NCBI RefSeq assembly: GCF_000003815.2
Contig: NC_049990.1
Coordinates: 20,886,103-20,950,102 of the forward strand
DNA length: 64,000 nt
Reading direction: 5' to 3'
From: Branchiostoma floridae
Taxonomy: Eukaryota > Chordata > Leptocardii > Amphioxiformes > Branchiostomatidae
The stretch's first letter is position 1. The number at the start of each line of letters is the position of its first letter. Made by a program: the position numbers and the translations under genes. Positions 20,801 to 30,854 of this stretch are shown piece by piece. The notes under the pieces were generated by a model. That model was not told the DNA's origin. It worked only from the letters and a program-made list of their open reading frames with translations, and made no database searches.

Positions 20801-23800
20801 ACATGTTCCTGAGGTGGCTATGGGGTCTTTAGTGAGGCATCTTTTAGTTATGAATTAGGAAATGGGTATCTACCTTTCACAGATTTACAGTAAATTGAGA
20901 TAGGAGCCATTTAATCTTTCACTGTCAAAGAATTGTGTACTTTTGCTATAATACTAGATGTTATTATTTGCATTCAAAATTTTTAACTGGTAGTAATGTA
21001 AATGTTTTCCTTTTTTTACAGGAGGCTGACAGTTTTTCAAATATGCAGCTGTCCAACCTGCTGTCCAGGAGCAAGCTGTCCCAGCGGCTGGGCGAGGTGC
21101 GCAAAGACATGAACATGCAGGCCTCGGGTGCAGTTAGCCAGTACCTCAGCCAGGGGGCGTCGGTGGAGTCCCGGAGGGTGGTGTCAGAAGATACGGCTCA
21201 CTATGTATTGGTGAAGGGTGTGGGGAAGCAAGAAAGAGAGGAGAGAGTAAGAAGAGAAAAGGAAGAAAAAGAACAAAACAAAAGAAAGGAGAAAGAAGAA
21301 ATAGAGGCAAGAGAATTAAAAGAGAGGAAAGAAAGAGAAGACAAAGAAATGAATGAAGTAATCAAGGAGAGAAAAAGAAGGAAGGAAGAAGAGGAAAGAG
21401 TGGAGGGAGAAATGAAGGAAAAAAGGGAAGAAGGAGAAAGCTCAAAAGAGAAGAGCCAAGGGAGTAAAGGTCATAAGCTTATAAACTATCCTCCATTCCC
21501 CAAACATTTTCTAGAACATTTACGGAGACAGAGAGATTCTGATGTTATGATCATAGACGACAGTAAAGGAATTCCGTATCATAGCCATCTCTGCGAGTAT
21601 CACCGACGAATGAGGGAGCCAGACCTGGTTGTTTTAGAAGAGCGGCAAGTTGAAACAAACGCTGATTCTACTCACAGCGATGACGTGATGTTTGTAGAGG
21701 AGAAGCTGGCACCGGATTCGTGGAGAAATGAACGCAGGGTCGTGAACGTGGATTTGACGGGTGCGCCCGTAGACTTGACCTCAGATTCTGACGAAGACGT
21801 CACGCCAGGAAGAGTGGACCATGTTGCAGAAGACGTACCAAATTCCATGAAAGACAAGAAGACTCAGGAAGTAGCAGGAACACACTCTTTCCAAGGGAGC
21901 TATGAGGCTGATGTAAATGAAACTGCAAAAAAAGACGGGAGAATAATCAGTGATCCGAATGTATCATCTACTATAGACAGTACCACAAGTAGAGAAAACT
22001 CTTCACCAAATGCCTCTGCTTCTAGAAAAAGGACATCTCAAGAAGCGAACCTGGAAGAAGCCGTAACAAAAAGGCAAAAACTTGCGACAGACTCAACGCT
22101 TGAGGAATCCAATGAAGATGTCATTGACAAGCAGACTAGAGTCGTTAGAGGAGAATCAGAGGCATTGCAGGAAGAAAAAGGAGCTTCACCTTTGCAAGAT
22201 GACTCTCCTGATGATGACAAGAAAATTTGTTCTGTAGAACAGAAAAGTCAGACAGTGAAAGAAGGAAATCATGATGAACAAGTGAAACGAAACATAAACG
22301 GAACAGTTGAATCTCCTAGCAGGAGTAGAGATTCTTCAAACAAGCTCAATAACTCAGGGAAACAAGACTCAACTGAACAAACTGTACAAGAAAATGACAA
22401 TGGATTAGCACAGAAAAAGGACATACCAGTTATAACATTACCAGAGCCAGGACAGGATATAAGGCCAACTAGGCCGGAACTGCAGCCTCCTGTGGCCACC
22501 ATCAACATTGCAGACTCTGATGAAGAGGAAGAGTTTGTAGAGGTGACTGTGGACCCCAGGAAGCCTGGGGTTGAGGACGAGCTATTCCCTGCTAGTGTGT
22601 TCCAGATGACTGAGTCACAGAAGGCAAGGACTAGTAGAGATGACAGCAACAATGTTCCCTCTTTGAAGGCAAACTTTGATCTTCTCATGTCTGAACAGGT
22701 AAGCTTGGATAATTGAGAACAATATAACATGTGACGACTACTCTAGTCTAAATGCCGGAAGATGACAATTTCTTGGAAGATGAAAGCTCCCATTCCTTCT
22801 CTGTGTGACATTATGATTAGAGTAGTACTCTTTTAGTCTGTAAATGTGGAAAATAAAGATGGCATTCAGGAATTTGGTGACCTCTTTAAACTTTAATTTA
22901 AAGAGCTCCTTTTGTCATAACACCTGGGAACAACAGGCCTTATGTGTATTCTTGTTTTGTCAGGGTCTGAGATCGGTAGACCGTGTGGACAAGAAGGATA
23001 GACTCCCAGACCCTGGGCTTTTTGCGGAGAGTCTGAGCAGCAGTCGATCAGGGAGTCAAGCCAACAGTCAAACCTCTACCCCTAGCACTAGCAGACCTCA
23101 CTCACCTACCCAGGAACAGTAAGTTATACCCATAATCATATAGTATATAATACTGCAAAGTGTGGACTTTGGATAAAGAAACTTTTTTTACACAATCACA
23201 GCCTTAATTTTCAATGACCTTTTGGTAACCAGTGTCCTCAGGGCAATTCAGGGAACAAAGTTCTTTGCAACTCAACAAAGTGTTTTATTCAAGACTGATG
23301 TTTTGGTGACTATCTGTCACCTTCTTCAGGGCAATTCTGACTGGTCCTGTTACATACTGCAGCTAAGTGTCAGTGCTAACTGATGCGGTCCAAACCTCAA
23401 GTTTCTTGCTGTGAAAATCACCCATTTTTACTTTCATTGTGCTGAGGAACAAACGGAACAATTTGTGGGAAATTTTTAGTGTCCAACAACGGTATTGGAG
23501 GAGGAATACTTATAGATGACTTTAAAAAAACTTAAAGCTTTATGTTCTTTTAGAATGTATTTGCAATGGAAATAGGCTTAACGTCTTTAGAAATGAAATG
23601 AATAGTAGTAGAGTATGTATAATTGTTTGATCTGTGTTTTAGGCCCCCTGCATGGGAAGGGTTGACCCCAGGTAACCTGTCAGAAGTGGAGCAGGACCTT
23701 CAGACTGAGAGGAGAACCTTACAGGCCCAGCAGGCTCGGCAGGAGAAACTAGCAGCCTCCATCACTGAGCAGATGTATGTGGAGAGTCAGGTCAGTCAGA

Positions 23801-26800
23801 GTTCAAGTTTAACTTTAGTACTGGTACCATCAGGAGAAACTAGCAGCCTCCATCACTGAGCAGATGTATGTGGAGAGTCAGGTCAGAGTTCAAGTTTAAC
23901 TTTAGTACTGGTACCATCAGGAGAAACTAGCAGCCTCCATCACTGAGCAGATGTATGTGGAGAGTCAGGTCAGAGTTCAAGTTTAACTTTAGTACTGGTA
24001 CCATCAGGAGAAACTAGCAGCCTCCATCACTGAGCAGATGTATGTGGAGAGTCAGGTCAGTCAGAGTTCAAGTTTAACTTTAGTACTGGTACCATCAGGA
24101 GAAACTAGCAGCCTCCATCACTGAGCAGATGTATGTGGAGAGTCAGGTCAGTCAGAGTTTAAGTCTTTCTCATATCACAGTGTAGTCGGGTCAAATGGCC
24201 AAGTGATTAGAGCATTCACCTTGCATTTGCGTGAGTTCGATCCCTGGCCAAGTCATACCAAAGACTTGTTATATACTGCTTTCTCTGCTTAGCATCTAAC
24301 GTTTAAGCATGACTCATGCTGCTTTCTCTGCTTAGCATTCAGAATTTGCAGTGGCAGTGGTGGCAAATTCAGTCCAACACATATTTCTGGGGCAAGGGGG
24401 ACTGCTACCTCTGATTTTGGAAAGAGTATTAGAGCTGAACACACACTGCAGTTGGACTAGCAACCTGGAGTAGTGATTCCACAAAGTTGTGTGGCAAAAG
24501 GGCTATTGAAATGGAGCTTGGCACAACTCTATAGGGCTATATCCATCTCCACTGTTTCCCTAGCCCTTGGCCCCCACAGCTTTGCAATCACAGATAATAC
24601 TACAGCACGGGTCTAGCCCACTGCTAGCAGTGTAAGTTCAACTTTGAATTCCATACACTTTCTTATGGACTCTGAGTGCTAAGCAGAGATAAATTAATGA
24701 AGCTGCCATTTTTTTATTTTCTCACCAGGAGTTACTGCGGCTGTTTGGCATCCCGTACGTCCAGAGCCCGACAGAAGCGGAGGCGCAGTGCGCTTTCCTC
24801 GACCAATCAAAACAGACGGAGGGCACCATAACTGACGACAGCGATGTGTGGTTGTTCGGGGGGCGACAAGTTTACAAAAACTTCTTCAGCCAGCAACGAG
24901 ACATGGAAGTTTTCAAGTACAAGGATGTTGTTTCACAGTTAGGTGAGAAACAGATAAAATAAATCTTTCCTTGTCATAAACTAGATTTAAAATATTTGAT
25001 GTACTTTTCGTCCTTAAACTTCTAATTGTATTGTTAAAATGCTATCATCTCTTCACACTGTATAAAGATTTTTGTTGTTGTTCACTCTTTATTCAAAAAA
25101 GTAAAACTTACCTATTTTCTTGCAGCAATGGACCGGTCCAGGCTGATTAACTTTGCCCTGCTTACTGGAAGTGACTACACAGAGGGTATCCAGGGGGTGG
25201 GCAAGGTGCTGGCCATGGAGGTTCTACAGGAGTTCCCAGGGGAGGGCATCGCTGCCTTACAGGCTTTCAGGTAATATTTCTTAGTCATAGAATTTTCAGT
25301 GACAGAACTGACCACCAACAAGTATAAATGGCTACCTTTCTGTCACAAATCAGCAGAATTTGGTTGACACATACAAGACTATCCAAAAAGTGCTGTAGAC
25401 CTTACCATACAAGGATTGTGACCAGACCTGTCTCCAGAACCGTCTCTCTGTTCCAAGATGGACATTTTCTTGTTGGGACGAACAAAAATTTTACCCTGCC
25501 CATCCAAAAAAAATCTGACTACCATAATATGAAATCGGTGAAATTGTAAGCTTAAATAACAGATTTAACAAAGAAAACTTGAAGCATAGGCTCCCCAACA
25601 ACACATGGGACAGAGAAAACTGAATGCTGGAGACTGCTGAGGTTGAAGAAACAGAGAGTTGATTTCTCCAATACCGTCCTACAGTTTTAACCTCTTTCTT
25701 TCTGCATATCTAAGCGCAGCAGATTGCAGTCCATTGTAAAGAAAAAAGACGAGAGCACCTTCAAGGGAGTCACTGACTTGTGAAATACACAATATAATTT
25801 CTTTCCTCTTGTCATATTGTACATGAAAACTTTTCTTACCATCAGGGCATGGTGGGATGAAGCACAGAAACAAGAGAAGATCCCACAGGAAACTCCCATC
25901 AAGGCGAAGCTGCGTAAACTGGAGCTGTCCCCGGGGTTTCCTAACATCACCGTGGTGGAGGCATACCTGTCACCGACCGTGGATGAGTCCAAGGAACCGT
26001 TTGCGTGGGGGGCGCCAGACCTGCAGTCCCTCCGACAGTTCGCCATGCAGAGGTTTGGATGGACCACCAACAAGACTGATGAAGTGCTCCTTCCTGTTAT
26101 GAAGGGACTCAAGAAGATCGATGATGAGGTGAGTGGTAGAAAAAATAATTTTTGGCGACTCCTCAGGGGCATAGCCTTTATGGTCTGGTTACAGAATTTT
26201 TCTTTGCGTACTGAAAAGTGGAATTTGATTTAACATAAAGTCTTTCTAGCCTGCCAAGAGCACCGAACTTTTGTGGGACACAAAGTGCTGAGCTAAAATA
26301 TGTCTAAAACCAATCAATGTGTAATTAGAATAATTCTTATGTGACATTTTCTTTCCTCTTCCAGACTCAGAGCAAGATCACGTCTTTCTTTCCCATGGAA
26401 GTGGAAGAGAAGAGGAAAATCAAGAGCAAGCGTATCCGGAGGGTCGTGAACAACTTCCATCGGAAGGAGGGGGAAGAAGACGCAGAAGAGGAATCAAAAT
26501 CTAACACAGGAAGCCCAGTGGCTGCTGGGAAGGGTGCGTGGGGAAAGGGTAAAGGGCGGGGCAAGGGTAAGGGTAAGGGTAAGGGTAAGGGTAAAGCCAA
26601 AGCAGCTAAGACTGTTGTAGTACAAAATGCAAATCTTTCAGAGGGGTCTTCATCTGAGGATGACTGGGACACTGCTGGGGGGTTTGTATCAGAGGTCATG
26701 CCAAAAGGTCAAGGGTCACAGAAGAGGTCATCTGAGGAGATGACCAATGGAGAGAAAGGTCAGGAAGATGATGAGGAGAGTGAGGGCGATGATGATTGTG

Positions 26801-26880
26801 TTAGTGAGCCACAGCAAAGGGAAACTGTCAATAGTAATATGAAGAGAGGTGGGAAAAAAAAGGCCAAGAGAAGAGTGTAG
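17861..26880 (+). CDS. ERCC5: XPG/ERCC5-type structure-specific 3' endonuclease (12 coding exons, complete)
   Basis: Exons: 17861-17948, 18536-18708, 19253-19467, 20210-20276, 20394-20537, 21022-22698, 22964-23118, 23643-23790, 24729-24942, 25126-25270, 25846-26128, 26365-26880. All phases join, giving 1274 codons plus TAG (human about 1186). XPG cuts 3' of the lesion in nucleotide excision repair and binds TFIIH and PCNA. Start chosen because MGVHDLW is the family's fixed N-terminus. XPG-N: Asp30 (DVSIWLNQ) and Asp76 (FVFDG). A 559-codon exon 6 encodes most of the spacer: conserved [13 protein letters not shown] at 278, Lys/Glu coiled coil about 299-375, acidic [15 protein letters not shown] about 726-739. 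XPG-I: Glu905 and Glu907 (TEAEAQ), Asp926 and Asp928 (TDDSD), then Asp977 in GSDYTEGI with the helix-hairpin following. PCNA box QSKITSFF at 1105-1112; basic C-terminus with a (Gly-Lys)n run. Introns 3, 5 and 8 hold copied donor boundaries. Confidence 0.97.
18969..19193. mobile_element. tRNA-derived SINE, XPG intron 2
   Basis: The head resembles a tRNA: an A-box-like region CTCGGTAGAGTG and a B-box-like GTTCGATCTC at 19030. The body has TACATACTGCTTTCCCTGCT, TAGCATCTGGGAAAGAGTGT and TGATTGCACAAACCTGTGTA. The body matches the copies at 14968 and 24185. The insertion is intronic on the + strand. Confidence 0.75.
19420..19720 (+). repeat. Duplicated XPG exon 3 donor boundary
   Basis: The end of exon 3 with its donor (coding [12 protein letters not shown], then GTATGGGGAGAG) recurs about 235 bp downstream as a diverged copy coding [12 protein letters not shown] followed by GTATGGATAGAG. 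An upstream CTACCTTTTACAG acceptor makes the copy look like a small exon, but its phase does not fit exon 3 and the frame reached through exon 3 stops. A relative of the exon 5 boundary (CAGACATGTTCCAGAGGTGA) lies between them at 19563. Confidence 0.8.
19999..20159. mobile_element. 161-bp MITE, XPG intron 3
   Basis: Ends are long inverted repeats, AAGAGACTCTTTTTACACAA and TTGTGTAAAAAGAGTCTCTT, continuing to AACCATTGTTTTAT on the inner side. The middle has AGTGACCGTCTGTCACCTTC and TTCAGGCAATTCTGACTGGT, also present in the larger copy at 23170-23400. Confidence 0.85.
20500..20880 (+). repeat. Tandem copies of the XPG exon 5 donor boundary
   Basis: Exon 5 ends ...[10 protein letters not shown] with the donor GTGGGTATGG (20538). 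The same boundary is repeated at about 20640 (coding [10 protein letters not shown], then GTGGGTATGG) and, more decayed, at about 20780 (CATGTTCCTGAGGTGGCTAT). Period is about 125-140 bp. The second copy keeps an open frame from the first but only by reading through the intron. These copies lie in intron 5. Confidence 0.88.
23170..23400. mobile_element. Relative of the intron 3 MITE, XPG intron 7
   Basis: Starts AAAGAAACTTTTTTTACACA and includes TATCTGTCACCTTCTTCAGG and GGCAATTCTGACTGGTCCTG, matching the element at 19999-20159. An additional diverged internal repeat of the CTCAGGGCAATTC segment is present. The right terminal repeat is not clear, so this is an older or rearranged copy. Confidence 0.6.
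23740..24164 (+). repeat. Tandem array of the XPG exon 8 donor boundary (4 extra copies)
   Basis: The last 51 nt of exon 8 (CAGGAGAAACTAGCAGCCTC to GAGAGTCAG) and the following donor GTCAGT are repeated, joined by a short AGTTTAACTTTAGTACTGGT linker. Units begin at 23740 (the real exon), 23831, 23918, 24005 and 24096, periods 91, 87, 87 and 91 bp. Copies are almost identical, pointing to recent amplification. The extra copies lack any acceptor of their own. Confidence 0.95.
24185..24510. mobile_element. tRNA-derived SINE, XPG intron 8
   Basis: Best-preserved head of the family: A box TGGCCAAGTGATTAGAGC and B box GAGTTCGATCCC (24234-24245), then the body TATATACTGCTTTCTCTGCT with a partial internal duplication, and GTAGTGATTCCACAAAGTTG. 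It lies directly after the exon 8 boundary array and before exon 9. Confidence 0.8.
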
Positions 26881-27800
26881 TTTGGGATGTGAAGTGTTCT
26901 TAGTACTGTTTGGTTTCAACAAGGAGGTTAAAAAATCTTTGGTTTCAAGAACTGCTGTGAAAAATATTTTCTACTTGTTTACTTTAGATGATGTGGGGTT
27001 CCTGACATATGCAAATTAAAATGAGACCCACTGATGTTTAATGCAGGCTTACACTGTAAAATGTATGAATTACAAGAATTAGTACATAGCCATGTATAAA
27101 TTACAAGTACATAGTCAATCTCTTCTCAAATGTAAAGGTTGTAGTTTGATATCCATATCAATTTTAAGCTGTCATTTGTAAATTATAGAACTATACTTAT
27201 CAAGTGCAACTGCTTGTGAATGCAATATCACTCTTGTTGCTGAAACTTTTTATTGGACCAATTTTGAAGCGTTTGTGTTAATTGTTGAAACATTTACAAT
27301 ACTGTATTTCTGAAGTTATGAATGGATGATTATGTAGATGGCAAATGAATTGATAAAGATACTGCGTAATATTCCTTTAAAAAAACTGTTACTAGTTATC
27401 ATTGTTAACTATTGTTGAGTCTTCATGATATGTTGTCATCAGATAACCATTGGAGATCATACTACTGAACACAGTGGGTTCAAATGGTGATTGTCATCGG
27501 CTCCATACCTCATAAATTCGTAGGTGACACAAAAGTTCTGCCGCTACATGTAGTTGAGTTTGCCTTTAAGGGTTGTTGGTCTTTCTGTGTCGAATTTACT
27601 GTTAAGCGTTGTTGGTCTTTCTGAATTTACCGTTAAGCGTTACCTGTACTACTAAATTTAGCATTATGTGTTGCCAGCATCCCCCCATCCTCTTCACATC
27701 ATTAAGAGAATATCTTAAGAATTCAGAAATTTAGACCCATTCACTTCATAATTCAAATATTCATAGAAGTACATAACTATTACCTCAAAATAAAAAGTAA
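26881..27800 (+). other. ERCC5: Probable XPG 3' UTR
   Basis: AT-rich, non-coding. The first AATAAA after the stop is at 27789-27794, predicting a 3' UTR of about 0.9 kb. A weaker ATTAAA lies at about 27015. No cDNA evidence is available here. Confidence 0.45.
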
Positions 27801-30657
27801 GTCAAGCCAAATACATGTGAAAGCCTATTTACATGTAAGATAGTGTTAAACTACAGGGTATATTGTTAGCATTGTCAGTGTATGTTGTCTTGTGCACTGG
27901 ATCTGATATGTTTTCTAAATGGCTGCAATTGTATATAAGTGTATAGAAAATCCAAGTGCCTTCTACATATGGCATTTCCGATATGGAGTTTGTATACTTG
28001 TTTGTAGTTGTGAGGAATATTGAATCTGATGTGAAGTAAAAGAATGTGATTGAGTAAAACTCCTTTGTTTGAAATCGTTGGTAAACTCTTTATATTGATG
28101 AGACAGAGCCGAGAGTAGAGTGTCATATTTGGCCAAGAACTCAACTGGATGTCTCGACTGTGATGTGGTCAGTACTTGAGATCTGACGTTATCAGAGGGA
28201 AAATGGCGCCATTCTTTGAATGACGGGCAACTGTGTGGGGTAAGTTATTATGCCCCGGGGTGAAATTTGTCACGTCGAATTTGCCCCTCTTCTTTGCATT
28301 TCTAGTAATATAGCTAAGGAAGCTATTACAGCTAATTGCCGTCATTTACTGACTGTATGCAACGTCCTGGAATATCAGAAGGTCAGTCACAAGTGTCAGC
28401 CTACGATTCTCGACGTCTGGCTTTAGCAGTCTTTAAACGCCCCCTAGCGGAATTGGCAAGAACGTCAAGCGATGTACTGTATTGTTTGTTCATTTACTGT
28501 ACAGGATACTGGAGGTATATGATATCGATCTACCCAGTAAAGAAATGATCCGACGAAAAGGTAAGCTGTAAAACATTTTATTTGGAGTTCTGTACAAAAT
28601 GTACAAGATTGCTTTTGAAGCAAAAATTGCAGCGGAGCTGTGCGCCCCACATGCAGAATTATATCTTAAGATCTTCGTCAATTTTACACAACTTACAACA
28701 TAACACAGCAGCGTAACAAATCCGACAGATATTTACAGAATCACTCGTGTGTACAGACGATATTTTCCTTACATTACGTACTGCACTTTAGTGTGCGACG
28801 CCTCTGCACACGAATACAATTTCAGACACATTGTTTTCTTGGGTACAACAAAGAAAGACCACACAGCAAATAATTCTCTACCAGCAATGAAAAATGGGAT
28901 CGCAGATTCAACTAAAAATAGCACAGGATGGTTTACTACACTACAATAGAAGTACAATCATAGATGTCACATGTGATATTTCATATGAGGATTGGTTTAA
29001 CTATGATATATTTTTGGGATCTATAAAGTATATCATGGGACCAGCGCATAATTTAGGCTTCATAAGAACAATTACGGATCCGTAATAGGAAAAAAAAGTT
29101 TGATACGACGGTGACTGTCTGGGTATGCAATTAAAATGGTTTTGATGGAATGTTTGAGTCAGTCGACTTGTAATTTGATATATTTTGGATAGCACACAGC
29201 ACTCTCTTCCAGAAATATTTTCTGTCATCAAATATTATAGCTAGAGCAAATTTGATCACAGCCCAACAAGGGGCCGCGTCGTCTATGTCATTTAAACATA
29301 TTGGGGGTGGAGGGATATTGAGTTGATAAAATTGGTAAATTTTTACAGTCAAAATTCTACATTTTTTCCTCAAAATAATTTTTGTTTCGTTTTGGGAATC
29401 TACGATACTAGGCGAATTCGCCAGGGGTCTTGTCATGTTTTCAGTGCTCATTTTACTTTTTCAGCGTCGAAAATTTGATAAAAAAATTGAAGGGTCGGGG
29501 AGAAAAAAGGGGAAATTGTTTTTAAGCTGTCATTGTCTTCAATAGAATTGTCGACAAGTAATGGCATTTGGGTAATCACACGGAATTCATTAGCATATTT
29601 ATGTTTGATTTCCAAAACACACAAGGTTTGCGAAGTATGGATATTCTACCTACATCAAATAATATCACAAGAAAATGCTGTAAAAGCTCTTCTAGAAGCA
29701 GCAGCTCTTTCGTCGTACCAACAATCATCAAATATTTTCCACAAATTGTTTCTATCTAATATATAGAAAGAGATAATGTTGAACATTGCGTTTGTTGGCA
29801 AATTTTGACATTCGTGTTTCAAAAATAGACTGATCTAAGAATTAACTGACGATAATTGTGGTACAATGTGGCGCTTGTATTTCTCAAACAACGATGGAAG
29901 GGTGGATATGGTAACGCTTTTTTGTTTAGAATTTGACTCTGTTTTGCATGAAACGGTAAATATTTAATCTCCAGGCAGATTTACCAGTGGCATAAGATAT
30001 TATCAAAGCTGGCTAAGGAGTACAGCTGGACAAATGGAGTCATCAGCCACTCCGGTAGCCAAACACACTCTTAGGACGGCTTCACTCCTCTGACAGCTTT
30101 TGATACTATCTTATGCTACCGTAGGATCTGCTTGGTGATTGGCAAATGTTGACAAATTGACGCCATGTTGGTAGGGACATGCTGTCATTGATAATCTATC
30201 ACACTCTACCAACCGTTTTGTGTGTGGGAAACTGATATCGACGTTAAATCAATACCATTACTAACGGCCTTGGCGAGGGTGGTCCGCCAATAAATCTTCC
30301 CTTACAACTGTCACTTGAAGGTACAAAAAACTTCGTGTCTGGAAAATCGGGACGTTTACACACACGTTAGCCACAACAGAATCCTGCTGTTGTCTTAAAC
30401 TATATCCGCTAAATAACACATTTTCATAGAAAATTTCTATCTCATTCTTTGTTCAAAATATGGTCCTGTCTGGAGTTCACGATGGTTGAGACGAAATCCA
30501 GATTCTCTGAGAGATTTTTTTTTCCTTTCTTGGTGGCGGTGAAATTTGTCCAACAGTCGATTTTGTTCAACTTGCACTCTAGTCCTTGCGATGACGGTGG
30601 ATTCAAGTCTTCAAAAAACAAGTCTCTCAATAATAAATCTTCTCTCAGTCTACACTG
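27801..30657. other. Convergent spacer between XPG and ephrin 3' ends
   Basis: No supported gene. Some of this is probably ephrin 3' UTR. The nearest AATAAA I find on the - strand is at 28582-28577, which would give a long (about 2 kb) 3' UTR; that is a weak inference. The inverted-repeat element at 29966-30140 lies inside. The remainder shows no coding pattern on either strand. Confidence 0.5.
29966..30140. mobile_element. MITE with AATCTCC...GCAGAT ends, ephrin 3' side
   Basis: Inverted ends AATCTCCAGGCAGATTTACC and GTAGGATCTGCTTGGTGATT, then a second inverted stretch CATAAGATATTATCAAAGCT/AGCTTTTGATACTATCTTAT. The same layout occurs at 31899-32058. Shorter relatives keep only the AATCTCCAAGCAGATGTT terminus. 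Confidence 0.8.
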
Positions 30658-30854
30658 CTATAGTCTCAACGTGCCGAACACTGTGGCCAACAGGGCGGTC
30701 AGTAGGAGTGAGACAAAGTCTAGCGCGCTCCGTCTAAGCTGCGATGCCGAATTAACCCGCCTGTCGGCGCTCTTGGCCACGGACGGTAGCGTTGTTACTC
30801 CATCTCCCCTGCCGGCGTAATTGCCGTCTGTAGACTCCGATCTTTCCGTGGGAT
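30658..30854 (-). CDS. Ephrin exon 4: stalk and GPI-attachment signal
   Basis: Acceptor ATTTTCAG at 30855, starts in phase 1, ends at TAG 30660-30658. Encodes 64 residues after the split Asp: a polar segment (PTERSESTDGNYAGRGDG), then NSASQLRR and the hydrophobic tail ending GTLRL. The Ser/Ala/Asn residues just before the hydrophobic tail are plausible GPI attachment points. An RGD triplet is visible in the stalk but may be chance. Confidence 0.92.

Noticed and set aside
24185-24260. A genuine tRNA gene
   Set aside because: A and B boxes are present but the acceptor and anticodon stems do not pair, and the sequence continues into a shared SINE body.
26555-26595. Telomere-like repeat in XPG exon 12
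   Set aside because: The unit is GGGTAA, not GGGTTA, and it encodes an in-frame Gly-Lys run.
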